Positions 48,341-56,581 of a stretch of DNA of 64,000 nucleotides are shown here, piece after piece. The notes under the pieces are model-generated. The model was given only the letters and a program-made list of their open reading frames with translations. It was not told where the DNA came from and did no database searches. A program made the position numbers and the translations under genes. The DNA is from Methylomonas sp. EFPC3 (lineage in GTDB: Bacteria > Pseudomonadota > Gammaproteobacteria > Methylococcales > Methylomonadaceae). How positions within the stretch are numbered: the stretch's first letter is position 1; the number at the start of each line of letters is the position of its first letter. The stretch lies in the NCBI RefSeq assembly GCF_029643245.1, contig NZ_CP116398.1:3778372-3842371 (forward strand). Reading direction: 5' to 3'.

Positions 48341-48766
48341 TTATTGGCCGTATTTTTTCTCCAGCTCTCGTGCCAGCGCTTCGGCTTCGGCCTCGGACAT
48401 GTTTTCCAATTCCTGCAAGGTTTTACCGGTGATTTGCTTCACCGCCGCGGCGCCCTGACCGCTACTCAATAGCGCGCGGGTTTCCGCCGATAATCGTTCC
48501 GTTTCTTCTTGGTTTTGCCGGATTTGGGCTTGGTAGAGCCGGTCGACTTCGGCGTCTGTCTTGCCCTGCGCCGCCACGCCAAACGCCTTGCGTTTGTCGT
48601 CCATCACCTCCGGCTCCGCCTTGGCGGCATCCGGCATTTTTTGCGCTTGCTGTTGTCTGGCTTGCTCGGCGGCTGCTTTGGCCTCCAATTCCGGGTCCCA
48701 GTCGGCCCATCCCGTCTGGCTGCCGCTCAAGGCGATGAAGGTCAGTATCAAAATCCGCGTCGTCAT
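48341..48766 (-). CDS. Secreted glutamine/alanine-rich helical protein
   Basis: The 141-residue protein has a signal peptide (MTTRILILTFIALSGSQTGWA, cleavage near residue 21) followed by a charged helical region with heptad-like repeats (EAKAAAEQARQQQAQK; AEVDRLYQAQIRQNQEETERL), probably a coiled coil. No family is named. The ATG at 48766 follows CAGGAGAG. It is divergent from the hydrogenase operon. Confidence 0.65.
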   Translation of the reverse strand: MTTRILILTFIALSGSQTGWADWDPELEAKAAAEQARQQQAQKMPDAAKAEPEVMDDKRKAFGVAAQGKTDAEVDRLYQAQIRQNQEETERLSAETRALLSSGQGAAAVKQITGKTLQELENMSEAEAEALARELEKKYGQ

Positions 48767-49073
48767 AAAACTCTCCTGTCCGGTTCGGCCGATTTATCCG
48801 CCAGCGGGTCGCGGTCGGTATTGTTTGCTTTGCGGCAAATCGTTGTGGTTATTGTCGAGTTTGTAACATAGCCGACACGCATAAGGCGCGTCCGCGGCAT
48901 ATTTTCTTACGATTCACAGGGTTTTGGCCGGGCCGATGCGTCGGCATGGATGTTGCTCTTTCTCTGCGGGCCGAGGCGGCGCTGCCGTCTCCATAATAAT
49001 AAACTGAGTAACGGCATAAACACGCGCGACTGGGCCGCACATGACTCCGGGCTGCGCCGTGCCGGGAGTGTCC
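48767..49073. other. Hydrogenase operon control region
   Basis: This 307-base gap precedes hupS and contains a good sigma-54 type promoter (48941-48957). The stretch left of it (48790-48930) is where an NtrC-type activator would bind; I see AT-rich patches but no clear inverted repeat. GGGAG lies at 49063-49067, just before the hupS start. Confidence 0.55.
48941..48957 (+). promoter_or_regulatory. Candidate sigma-54 (-24/-12) promoter of the hup operon
   Basis: TCGGCATGGATGTTGCT fits the consensus TGGCAC-N5-TTGC with GG at 48943-48944 and GC at 48955-48956, exactly 12 bases apart, and only two mismatches in the conserved blocks. It would give a transcript start near 48968 and a leader of about 106 bases. 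Several uptake hydrogenase operons are driven by sigma-54 with HoxA/HupR-type activators. Confidence 0.65.
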
Positions 49074-50159
49074 ATGATCGAAACCTTTTACGATGTGATG
49101 CGCCGGCAGGGCATCACCCGCCGCAGCTTCTTGAAGTTTTGCAGCCTGACCGCCGCCTCGCTGGGTTTGAGCCCGGCCTTCGCGCCGAAAATCGCCCATG
49201 CGATGGAAACCAAGCCGCGGATTCCGGTGTTGTGGCTGCATGGTCTGGAGTGTACCTGTTGCTCGGAATCCTTCATCCGTTCCGGCCATCCGCTGGCTAA
49301 AGACGTGATTCTGTCGATGCTATCCCTGGACTACGACGACACCATCATGGCATCCGCCGGCCATCAGGCCGAGGCCATCGTCGATGAAATCGTCGAAAAA
49401 TACAAAGGCAATTACATCCTGGCCGTGGAAGGTAATCCGCCGCTGGCCGAGGACGGCATGTACTGCATCATCGGCGGCAAGCCGTTTGTCGAGCAACTCA
49501 AGTACGCCGCCGAAAGCTGTAAAGCCATCATTTCCTGGGGCTCCTGCGCCTCCTGGGGTTGCGTGCAGGCTGCCAAACCCAATCCAACCCGCGCCACACC
49601 CGTACACAAAGTGCCGGGCTTGGCAGACAAGCCCATCATCAAAGTCCCTGGCTGCCCGCCGATTGCGGAAGTGATGACGGCGGTGGTGGCGTATTTGCTG
49701 ACTTTCGACAAATTGCCGACCCTGGACAAACAAGGCCGGCCGCAGATGTTTTATAGCCAGCGCATCCACGACAAATGCTATAGAAGGCCGCATTTCGACG
49801 CCGGCCAGTTCGTCGAGCAATGGGACGACGAGGCGGCGCGGATGGGTCACTGTCTGTACAAAATGGGCTGCAAGGGGCCGACCACTTACAACGCCTGCTC
49901 CACGGTGAAATGGAACGAAGGCACCTCGTTTCCGATCCAGTCCGGCCACGGCTGTATCGGCTGCTCCGAGGACGGTTTCTGGGATAAGGGCAGTTTTTAC
50001 GACCGCCTGACCGGCATCAACCAGTTCGGTATCGAAGCCAATGCCGACATGGTCGGCGGCACCGCCGCCGGCATCGTCACCGCCGGCGTCGCCGCCCATG
50101 CCGGTCTGACCGCCTTGAACCGCGCCAAACAAGCCGATAAACAACCCGGAGCCGAATAA
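49074..50159 (+). CDS. hupS: [NiFe] hydrogenase small subunit, oxygen-tolerant group 1d type
   Basis: The subunit carries three iron-sulfur clusters that pass electrons from the active site to cytochrome b. The 361-residue protein has a Tat signal (TRRSFLKF, residues 13-20) and C-terminal hydrophobic anchor (about 320-345). The proximal-cluster region reads [11 protein letters not shown], with an extra Cys, and [11 protein letters not shown] supplies the second extra one, as in E. coli HyaA; this six-cysteine set marks oxygen-tolerant enzymes. The ATG at 49074 follows GGGAG. Medial and distal cluster cysteines (HDKCYRR, MGCKGP, GCIGCSE) are present. Confidence 0.96.
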   Translation: MIETFYDVMRRQGITRRSFLKFCSLTAASLGLSPAFAPKIAHAMETKPRIPVLWLHGLECTCCSESFIRSGHPLAKDVILSMLSLDYDDTIMASAGHQAEAIVDEIVEKYKGNYILAVEGNPPLAEDGMYCIIGGKPFVEQLKYAAESCKAIISWGSCASWGCVQAAKPNPTRATPVHKVPGLADKPIIKVPGCPPIAEVMTAVVAYLLTFDKLPTLDKQGRPQMFYSQRIHDKCYRRPHFDAGQFVEQWDDEAARMGHCLYKMGCKGPTTYNACSTVKWNEGTSFPIQSGHGCIGCSEDGFWDKGSFYDRLTGINQFGIEANADMVGGTAAGIVTAGVAAHAGLTALNRAKQADKQPGAE

Positions 50160-50161
50160 TC

Positions 50162-51958
50162 ATGACCGTCACTGCTACCCCCAACGGTTTTCATCTGAAC
50201 GACGCCGGCCGCCGCGTGGTGGTCGATCCAGTGACCCGGATCGAAGGCCATATGCGTTGCGAAGTCAATATCGACGAGGAAAACATCATCCGCAACGCGG
50301 TGTCCAGCGGCACCATGTGGCGCGGCCTGGAAGTGATTTTGAAAGGCCGCGACCCGCGCGACGCCTGGGCCTTCGTCCAGCGCATCTGCGGCGTTTGCAC
50401 CGGTACCCACGCCTTGACCTCTGTGCGCGCGGTCGAGGATGCGTTGAAAATCAAAATCCCGGAAAACGCCAACTCGATCCGCAACATCATGCAATTGAGT
50501 TTGCAGGCCCACGATCACTTGGTGCACTTCTATCATCTGCACGCGCTGGATTGGGTCAACCCGGTCAACGCTTTGAAAGCCGATCCGGTCGCGGTCTCGG
50601 CGTTGCAGCAACAGATTTCGCCGAGCAATCCCAAATCCTCGCCCGGCTATTTCCGCGACACCCAAAACCGGCTGAAAAAATTCGTCGAATCCGGCCAGCT
50701 CGGCCCATTTAAAAACGGCTACTGGAGTAACCCGGCCTATTTGTTGCCGCCGGAAGCCGATTTGCTGGCGGTGACCCACTATCTGGAAGCGCTGGATTTT
50801 CAAAAAGACATCATGAAAATCCGCACCATCTTCGGCGGCAAGGACCCGCATCCGAACTGGCTGGTCGGCGGCGTGCCGTGCGCGATCAATATCGACGGCG
50901 TCGGCGCGGTCGGCGCGGTCAACATGGAACGCTTGAACCTGATTTCGTCGATCATCGACCGCACCATCACCTTTATCGACCAAGTCTACATTCCGGACTT
51001 GCTGGCCATCGCCCAGTTCTACAAGGGCTGGCTCTACGGCGGCGGCTTGGCCGGCGCCAGCATGCTCTCCTACGGCGACATTCCGGATAAGGCCAACGAC
51101 TACTCGGCCGCCAATCTGCTGATGCCGCGCGGCGCGATCATCAACGGCGACCTGAGCAAGGTCCACGCAGTCGATCTGACCGATCCCAAGCAGATTCAGG
51201 AATTCGTGCCGCACTCCTGGTACAAGTACGCCGACGAAGCGGTTGGCCTGCATCCCTGGGACGGCGTCACCGAACCGAACTACAAAATCGGCGCTAAAAC
51301 CAAAGGCGATCGCACCCACATCCAGGAGCTGGACGAATCGGCCAAATATTCCTGGATCAAGGCACCGCGCTGGAACGGCCATGCGATGGAAGTCGGCCCG
51401 CTGGCCCGCTATGTGATCGGCTACGCCCAAGGCAATAAGGAGATCACCGAGCAAATCAATTTTGTCTTGAAAACGTTGGACGTGCCGGTCAGCGCGCTGT
51501 TCTCGACGCTGGGCCGCACCGCGGCCCGTGGTCTGGAAGCGCAATGGGCCGCCGGCAAGATGCGTTACTTCATGGATAAGCTGATCGCCAACGTCAAAGC
51601 CGGCGACCTGGCCACCGCCAACGTCGAGCGCTGGGACCCGGATACTTGGCCGAGCAGCGTCAAGGGCGTCGGTTTTACCGAAGCCCCGCGCGGCGCGTTG
51701 GGCCATTGGCTGAAAATCGAAAACACCAAGATCGCCAACTACCAATGCGTGGTACCGACCACCTGGAACGGCTCGCCACGCGACGAGCAAGGCAATATCG
51801 GCGCGTTCGAGGCTTCGTTGATGAATACCAAGGTCGAGCGTCCGGAAGAACCGGTCGAGATTTTGCGCACCTTGCACAGCTTCGATCCATGTCTGGCCTG
51901 TTCGACCCACGTCATGAGTCCGGACGGCCAGGAACTGACGCGCGTCAAAGTACGCTAG
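50162..51958 (+). CDS. hupL: [NiFe] hydrogenase large subunit
   Basis: This subunit holds the Ni-Fe(CN)2CO site that splits hydrogen. The 598-residue protein has the L1 motif [11 protein letters not shown] (about 76-86) and the L2 motif DPCLACSTH near the C-terminus. Fifteen residues ([15 protein letters not shown]) follow the L2 histidine and should be removed by the HupD protease after nickel insertion. It starts 2 bases after hupS; the two are exported together by the small subunit Tat signal. Confidence 0.97.
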   Translation: MTVTATPNGFHLNDAGRRVVVDPVTRIEGHMRCEVNIDEENIIRNAVSSGTMWRGLEVILKGRDPRDAWAFVQRICGVCTGTHALTSVRAVEDALKIKIPENANSIRNIMQLSLQAHDHLVHFYHLHALDWVNPVNALKADPVAVSALQQQISPSNPKSSPGYFRDTQNRLKKFVESGQLGPFKNGYWSNPAYLLPPEADLLAVTHYLEALDFQKDIMKIRTIFGGKDPHPNWLVGGVPCAINIDGVGAVGAVNMERLNLISSIIDRTITFIDQVYIPDLLAIAQFYKGWLYGGGLAGASMLSYGDIPDKANDYSAANLLMPRGAIINGDLSKVHAVDLTDPKQIQEFVPHSWYKYADEAVGLHPWDGVTEPNYKIGAKTKGDRTHIQELDESAKYSWIKAPRWNGHAMEVGPLARYVIGYAQGNKEITEQINFVLKTLDVPVSALFSTLGRTAARGLEAQWAAGKMRYFMDKLIANVKAGDLATANVERWDPDTWPSSVKGVGFTEAPRGALGHWLKIENTKIANYQCVVPTTWNGSPRDEQGNIGAFEASLMNTKVERPEEPVEILRTLHSFDPCLACSTHVMSPDGQELTRVKVR

Positions 51959-52013
51959 ACCTACTATTTCCCGGCGGCTCCGTATCCCGGTGCCGCCCAG
52001 TACGGAGAATACG

Positions 52014-52217
52014 ATGAACAAATTTCTGTTAGCGATGGTTTTGAGCTCGGTGGTAAGCGCGGCCCAAGCCCATAACCGGCCCGATCTGGATAGCGTCTCG
52101 CATCGGCTCGAACACTTGGCGATGGACAGCGCCAGCCAGCCCTATTTGTATGCGCTGGGATTGACGGTGATTGCCGGACTGGCCCTGTTCGCCCGTCGCG
52201 GAGGGCGGCCGCAATGA
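52014..52217 (+). CDS. Small membrane protein between hupL and hupC
   Basis: A 67-residue protein with a signal peptide (about 1-20, SSVVSAAQA), a short periplasmic stretch with several His (HNRPDLDSVSHRLEHLAM) and a C-terminal membrane helix (about 42-60) ending in Arg-rich FARRGGRPQ. The ATG at 52014 follows CGGAGAA, and the stop overlaps the hupC start by 4 bases, so it is a real operon member. Its place matches hupE in the hupSLECD order reported for Methylococcus capsulatus, but it is far shorter than the HupE nickel permease (about 190 residues). Function unknown. Confidence 0.75.
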   Translation: MNKFLLAMVLSSVVSAAQAHNRPDLDSVSHRLEHLAMDSASQPYLYALGLTVIAGLALFARRGGRPQ

Positions 52218-52906
52218 GCGCACCGGCCTCTGCGGTCTACGTTTACGAACTGCCGGTCAGACTCTGGCATGGGATTAATGCACTGGCTATCGTGGTCCTG
52301 GCATTGACCGGTTACCTGATCGCCGAGCCGTTGGCCTCGCCGACCGGCGAAGCATCGGCACACTTCTTGATGGGCTATATCCGTTTCGCCCATTTCGCTG
52401 CCGGTTATATCCTGGCGGTCGGCTTTGTCGGCCGGATTTATTGGGCCTACGCCGGCAACGAACATGCCCGGCAAATCTTCATGCCGCCGGTCTGGAAAGC
52501 CCATTTCTGGGACGGGGTCTGGCACGAGCTGCGCTGGTACGCTTTCATAGCCAAAGCCCCGCGCCACTATATCGGCCATAACCCGCTGGCGATTCTGGCC
52601 ATGCATCTGTTCGTCTGGGGTTTGCTGTTCATGATCGTAACCGGCTTGGCCCTGTACGGCGAAGGCGCCGGCCAACAGAGCTGGCAATTTACCTGGTTCA
52701 GCAGTTGGGTGCTGGCGGCGTTCGGCGACAGTCAAACCGTGCATACCTGGCACCATTTGGTGATGTGGTTCATCGTCTGTTTCGTGCTGATTCACGTCTA
52801 CGTCGCCGTGCGCGAAGAAAAACTGTCCGGGCAAAGCATGCTGTCGACGATAGCGACCGGCTGGCGCACGTTCAAAGACAACGACCCGATTGACGACGCA
52901 GAATGA
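52214..52906 (+). CDS. hupC: Hydrogenase b-type cytochrome subunit
   Basis: This membrane dihaem cytochrome b anchors the hydrogenase and sends electrons to quinone. The 230-residue protein has four membrane helices and the conserved start VYVYELPVRLWHGINALAI, with haem-ligand histidines in WHGIN, FAHFAAGY and HTWHHLVMW. It overlaps hupD by 4 bases. Confidence 0.94.
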   Translation: MSAPASAVYVYELPVRLWHGINALAIVVLALTGYLIAEPLASPTGEASAHFLMGYIRFAHFAAGYILAVGFVGRIYWAYAGNEHARQIFMPPVWKAHFWDGVWHELRWYAFIAKAPRHYIGHNPLAILAMHLFVWGLLFMIVTGLALYGEGAGQQSWQFTWFSSWVLAAFGDSQTVHTWHHLVMWFIVCFVLIHVYVAVREEKLSGQSMLSTIATGWRTFKDNDPIDDAE

Positions 52907-53589
52907 GCGGTGCGGAACGAAAACGTATTCTGCTGCTCGGCATCGGCAACCTGCTCTGGGCCGACGAGGGCTTTGGCGTGCGGGTGGTGGAGCATTTGCA
53001 AAAACATTACCGTTTCCCGGATCAGGTGCAGGTTGTCGACGGCGGTACTCAGGGCGTCTATCTGATCGAACACGTGCAAAACGCCGAGGTGCTGGTGGTG
53101 TTCGATGCGGTCGATTACGGTTTGGCGCCGGGTACGTTGAAGCGGGTCGAAGACGAAGACGTGCCTAACTTTCTTGGCGCCAAAAAAATGAGCCTGCACC
53201 AGACCGGTTTTCAGGAGGTGCTGGCGATGGCGCAAATGCTCGGTGCTTATCCGGAAAGTCTGTTGCTGATCGGCGTCCAGCCGGAAGAGCTCGAGGACTA
53301 CGGTGGCAGTTTGACGTCCAAGGTCAAAGCACAAATCCAGCCGGCCATCGAACTGGCGTTGGCTTATCTGGCCGATTGCGGCGTGACGGCCGAACCGCTG
53401 GCAACCGAAGTCGAGCTGGCCGATCCGATCCTGAACATCGGCCGTTACGAAACCGAACGCCCCGACGCCGACAGCGCTTGCCGGTTGGGAGACGAGCGCG
53501 TGGTCCGCTCGGCCGCGTTCGAGGTCCGACCGCCGCAACCGCTGACTGACGCGCTACCTATCGATGTCGATTACCGGGGGAAATACTGA
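52903..53589 (+). CDS. hupD: Hydrogenase maturation protease
   Basis: This endopeptidase trims the large subunit C-terminus after the Ni-Fe site is built. Nickel-sensing residues are visible: Glu in WADEGFG, Asp in FDAVDYG and His in SLHQTG. At 228 residues it exceeds the roughly 200 usual for HyaD/HupD because of a C-terminal extension after about residue 190. It overlaps both neighbours. Confidence 0.94.
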   Translation: MSGAERKRILLLGIGNLLWADEGFGVRVVEHLQKHYRFPDQVQVVDGGTQGVYLIEHVQNAEVLVVFDAVDYGLAPGTLKRVEDEDVPNFLGAKKMSLHQTGFQEVLAMAQMLGAYPESLLLIGVQPEELEDYGGSLTSKVKAQIQPAIELALAYLADCGVTAEPLATEVELADPILNIGRYETERPDADSACRLGDERVVRSAAFEVRPPQPLTDALPIDVDYRGKY

Positions 53590-53885
53590 TGTGTATCGGC
53601 ATACCGATGCGGGTGGTCGAGGCTGGCGCCGAGTCGGCCTTGTGCGAATACCGCGGCCAACTCAGCCGTATCGACACCATGCTGGTTGGCGAACAACAAC
53701 CCGGCGCCTGGTTACTGGTGTTTCTGGACACCGCCCGGGAAGTCATCAGCGCCGACAAAGCCCGGCAAATCGACGACGCTCTGGAAGCGATGCGGCTGGC
53801 GATGCAGGGCCACACCAACTTCGACCACCTGTTCGCCGACCTGGTCGAGCGCGAACCCGAATTGCCGGAGTTTTTACGGTCATGA
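53589..53885 (+). CDS. hupF: HypC-family chaperone HupF
   Basis: The 98-residue protein starts MCIGIPMRV, the HypC/HupF signature with essential Cys2. Its position inside the structural operon, before hupG, marks it as HupF, which in Rhizobium assists the large subunit under oxygen. It is distinct from the second family member at 61070 (hypC). Its start overlaps hupD by one base and its end overlaps hupG by 4. Confidence 0.9.
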   Translation: MCIGIPMRVVEAGAESALCEYRGQLSRIDTMLVGEQQPGAWLLVFLDTAREVISADKARQIDDALEAMRLAMQGHTNFDHLFADLVEREPELPEFLRS

Positions 53886-54298
53886 GTGGATTGATCGCCC
53901 AACTGCACAGCCGCCACGGCCTGCCGCTTCTGACCGCCGACAATTACGACAACTTCGTTTACGGCAACGCCGATGTGGTGTTGTGCTTTGCCGGCGATCC
54001 GGCGGCGTTCCCGGAAAGCGCCGATCTGGCCGTGATTCTGCCCGAATTGCTGAAAGCTTTTCGCGGCTTGCTGCAAGGCGCGCTGGTCGACCGCAGCATC
54101 GAACGCGAACTGCAAGCCCGCTACCGCTTCACCGGCTGGCCGACTCTGGTCTTTCTGCGTCACGGCGAATACCTGGGCGCCATCACCGGCCTGCGCGACT
54201 GGCCGGAATACGGTCGGGACATTGCCCGGATTTTAGCCGCCGAGACCAGCCAACCGCCGGGGTTTGATTTGGATAAGGTTTGCGGTGGGCATGCCTGA
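53882..54298 (+). CDS. hupG: HyaE/HupG-family hydrogenase expression protein
   Basis: The 138-residue protein has a thioredoxin-like fold without the CxxC pair: ADVVLCFAGDPAAFPES and FTGWPTLVFLRHGEYLG. HyaE/HupG proteins bind the Tat signal of the small subunit before export. It is followed by a 2.3-kb break in the hup gene order. Confidence 0.88.
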   Translation: MSGLIAQLHSRHGLPLLTADNYDNFVYGNADVVLCFAGDPAAFPESADLAVILPELLKAFRGLLQGALVDRSIERELQARYRFTGWPTLVFLRHGEYLGAITGLRDWPEYGRDIARILAAETSQPPGFDLDKVCGGHA

Positions 54299-54522
54299 TT
54301 TAAAAATGTGTCGGTTGGGTTTGCCCTGGGGCATAAAAGCTCTTTAGAGCGTAACCCAACATTTCGAAGCCTGCAGGTCGGAATAAGCCCAGCGTTTCCG
54401 GCACTAGGCTTCAGCTCTTTAACAATTTGGTGTCGCTATCGCGACGGGGTGGTGCTTGGACGTATACTAATAAAGCTGCGCCGATACGGGGTGGCATGTT
54501 GTTATTTTTCGGGAGTATCGAA
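54299..54522. other. Repeat-rich intergenic segment after hupG
   Basis: The segment contains GTTGGGT (54314-54320) paired with ACCCAAC (54354-54360), enclosing the hairpin GCTCTTTAGAGC (54339-54350), and at 54431-54449 TGTCGCTATCGCGACGGGG, which matches the outer part of the repeats at 54825 and 56503. GGGAG at 54511-54515 serves the next gene. Confidence 0.55.
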
Positions 54523-54747
54523 ATGAATCTCGCACAACTGGAAGCCGAAATATTTTCCTTACCGCTTCAAGACCGGGCCGCTTTGGCGCAGCGTTTGTTA
54601 TTGAGCCTTGAGGAAGTTTCTGAGGCTGATTTTGAGCGGTTATGGGGCGAGGAGTCGGCGCGGCGCGTGGCTGATTTCGACTCGGGCAAAGTGCAATCTA
54701 TTCCCGGCAAAGTAGTTGCCGAGAAAGCCCGTGCCTTGTTGATTTGA
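54523..54747 (+). CDS. Addiction-module antitoxin-like protein, no toxin beside it
   Basis: The 74-residue protein (LAQLEAEIFSLPLQDRAALA ... RLLLSLEE) matches the unstable antitoxin family whose members usually precede a RelE/ParE toxin. Here no toxin gene follows; a hairpin repeat starts 9 bases after the stop. It resembles in kind the antitoxin at 60546. It lies in the block that separates hupG from hupH. Confidence 0.75.
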   Translation: MNLAQLEAEIFSLPLQDRAALAQRLLLSLEEVSEADFERLWGEESARRVADFDSGKVQSIPGKVVAEKARALLI

Positions 54748-54756
54748 ATTTTTCTA

Positions 54757-54780
54757 GTTCCCAACCTCCAGGTTGGGAAC
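54757..54780. repeat. Perfect 10-bp hairpin, REP-like
   Basis: GTTCCCAACC (54757-54766) and GGTTGGGAAC (54771-54780) flank TCCA. Palindromes of this GTTCCCA...TGGGAAC type recur in many genomes. It starts 9 bases after the antitoxin stop after a short T-run, so it might also terminate that transcript. Confidence 0.65.
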
Positions 54781-54824
54781 CGTTGTCTTGGAAGCTCTAG
54801 CTTCAGCGTTTTGTTGAGTAAATG

Positions 54825-54959
54825 TGTCGCTGTCGCGACGGGTGTTTTAAAGTCGGGTCTCGGCCCGACGGCCGAAATACTTTCGCTACGAAAACCATCC
54901 CTGGTTTTCGCCCTTCGGGCCAGCCTATCGGCTGTTCAAATTTGCTCCAGGCAAATTTG
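54825..54959 (+). repeat. Inverted repeat copy A with serial hairpins
   Basis: The core folds as four consecutive hairpins: CGAAAACCA-TCCC-TGGTTTTCG (54889-54910), CCCTTCGGG (54911-54919), AGCCTATCGGCT (54922-54933) and CAAATTTGC-TCCAG-GCAAATTTG (54937-54959). Copy B at 56395-56503 lies in the opposite direction; both point inward to the gene at 55259. An outer TGTCGCTGTCGCGACGGG (54825-54842) is also shared. Confidence 0.85.
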
Positions 54960-55258
54960 TCGCTTTTGGCGAGAGTTTTCGGAAGTGCCATCTCTAGCCC
55001 TCCGAAAACGAGCGGCATGCCCGAAAAAGCGGGGCAGGCTCTCCCTGCCGCTCCCCTGCGGGCTATTCTCACCAAATACCCACGGGGCACAAGAGCTGCG
55101 ATGCTCGGGGCGGAATAACGGGAATAGCCCACTCCAACGGTTATTGTGTGTAGCAAAGGTTTTTTGGTAGGCTGGGTTGGAACGACAGTGTAAACCCAGC
55201 TTTGGCCTATATTGTTGGTTTTCGCTTTGCTCTCCCCAGCCTAAGAACTCAAAAGGAA

Positions 55259-56221
55259 ATGGAATCAGTTATTCAATTTCTGGTAATCCTAGCAACATTG
55301 GCCGGCATGATTGTTCTGGCTTTATTGGCGAAATCAACGGACGAAGCTAATACTAACGCTAGTGTCGTCTATGGTGTTCTTGCCATATCGGTCGTCGCTG
55401 CATTGGTGCTGTTATTTCGTTGGGATAAGAAACGTATTCAAGACGAAGAACTCAAATTGCGGCAACGTGTAGACGCAAGAATCAAGGCAGCGTTGAATTA
55501 CAAGCACCCCGTCGAATTCTATGCAAAACCGACTCAATTTGTATTCTTGGCATTTTTGTTGATCTTGAGCTCGGGTGCGATCTATTTTGGCGCTCATTTA
55601 CTTACTAATGTACCAGTAACAAATTGGTTCGCCGGTTCAAGTTTTCTGTCTGGCGGCATACTATTTAGTATCGCATCAATTGCATCGGGAAAACGATTGA
55701 TCCGCCGTCCGGTTATTCGCCTGGATATACGCGGCCTGGCGCATTTTCGGTTTGGCTTCATTCCTTGGAGTGATGTGAATGAAATTTTTCTCCAGACTGT
55801 AACAATAAAAGGAAATGAGGCGTTCTTTCTGAAAATTGGAACGATGAATAAAGCGTTTTATCAGACTCGGCTTCCTCGTTGGTTACGAGTATTTCATAAA
55901 ATCGAACCAGGTGGACTGTCACTGGCTTTGCCACTTTCAAAACAGGACGCTCATTTAGTTGAAGGAGTTGCAAAAGGTTATGCGGACTATGCCGATGCGC
56001 CAACTTTCGAAAAAAACGTTTCAAGAAAATTAGTCGAGGAACTATCAGCACTACAAACACCGCAACAAAGAATGCAGCGATTGCAAGAACTCATGGTGGA
56101 AAGCTCCGAGGAGTTTATAAAACGGCGTCAGGCTATTTCCAGAGCTTATGTTGTTTCCGCCATGATCTTGATATTAGGCGTTGTCGGCATTTGCGTTGGA
56201 GCGTGGATCACAAGCAAATGA
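55259..56221 (+). CDS. Unrecognised membrane protein within the repeat block
   Basis: The 320-residue protein has two N-terminal helices (about 5-22 and 38-54), a second pair (about 92-112 and 120-140), a soluble beta-rich part (about 145-235) with IPWSDVNEIFLQTV, a charged helical stretch and a final membrane helix (about 298-317). The layout recalls small proteins with a PH-like domain between membrane helices, but no family is named. Its base composition is clearly more AT-rich than the hydrogenase genes, and it is flanked by inverted repeats, so recent acquisition is likely. The ATG at 55259 follows AAAGGA. Confidence 0.7.
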   Translation: MESVIQFLVILATLAGMIVLALLAKSTDEANTNASVVYGVLAISVVAALVLLFRWDKKRIQDEELKLRQRVDARIKAALNYKHPVEFYAKPTQFVFLAFLLILSSGAIYFGAHLLTNVPVTNWFAGSSFLSGGILFSIASIASGKRLIRRPVIRLDIRGLAHFRFGFIPWSDVNEIFLQTVTIKGNEAFFLKIGTMNKAFYQTRLPRWLRVFHKIEPGGLSLALPLSKQDAHLVEGVAKGYADYADAPTFEKNVSRKLVEELSALQTPQQRMQRLQELMVESSEEFIKRRQAISRAYVVSAMILILGVVGICVGAWITSK

Positions 56222-56581
56222 GCCTGGGTCAATGGTGGGCACGAAAAGCATGTGCCCACCCTACAATTTTCGAGATTCGTTTTTAATTTCGGGATGGTTT
56301 TGAGTCCGTTGCCGACCGTCGACAAAAGCCAGGAGCGCAGGAAATAAGAGCGTCCGGGGGGGCTCTTCTTTGAATAATTTCTTTGGGCTACGCACAAATT
56401 CGTCTGGAACGAATTTGAACAGCCGATAGGCTGGCCCGAAGGGCGAAAAACAGGGATGTTTTTCGTGAAACCGACATCTAAAACCATCTTCGCGATAGCG
56501 ACTCCAAATAAACCAATAACTCAATGCCGGATGCATTTCACTTATCCAGCCTACAACTTTAATTCAACAAACCACCGAAAC
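56222..56581. other. Intergenic region with repeat copy B
   Basis: No gene is seen in these 360 bases. They contain copy B (56395-56503) and, next to it, sequence rich in short palindromes. The hupH start follows at 56582 without a strong ribosome binding site (CACCGAAAC), and any promoter restarting the interrupted operon should lie here. Confidence 0.5.
56395..56503 (-). repeat. Inverted repeat copy B with serial hairpins
   Basis: On the minus strand it gives the same series as copy A: CGAAAAACA-TCCC-TGTTTTTCG (56465-56444), the GCCCTTCGGGC and AGCCTATCGGCT hairpins unchanged, and CAAATTCGT-TCCAG-ACGAATTTG (56417-56395). Three base pairs differ from copy A, each on both sides of its stem. 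Confidence 0.85.

Larger units (their letters stand above)
54748..55258. other. Repeat-dense non-coding region
   Basis: No gene is seen in these 511 bases. From left: a perfect hairpin at 54757-54780, the palindrome GAAGCTCTAGCTTC (54791-54804), the inward-facing repeat copy A (54825-54959), a further stem GTTTTCGGA/TCCGAAAAC (54975-54983 with 55001-55009), a GC-rich stem near 55033-55050, and AGGCTGGG (55169-55176) facing CCCAGCCT (55235-55242). AAAGGA just before 55259 serves the next gene. Confidence 0.65.

Noticed and set aside
49997-52021. A 674-codon open frame antisense to hupL
   Set aside because: It mirrors the codon structure of hupL, has no recognisable domain, and hupL is certain.
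54308-54526. A 72-codon frame after hupG
   Set aside because: It is a translation of the palindromic repeat segment and overlaps the ribosome binding site and start of the antitoxin gene.
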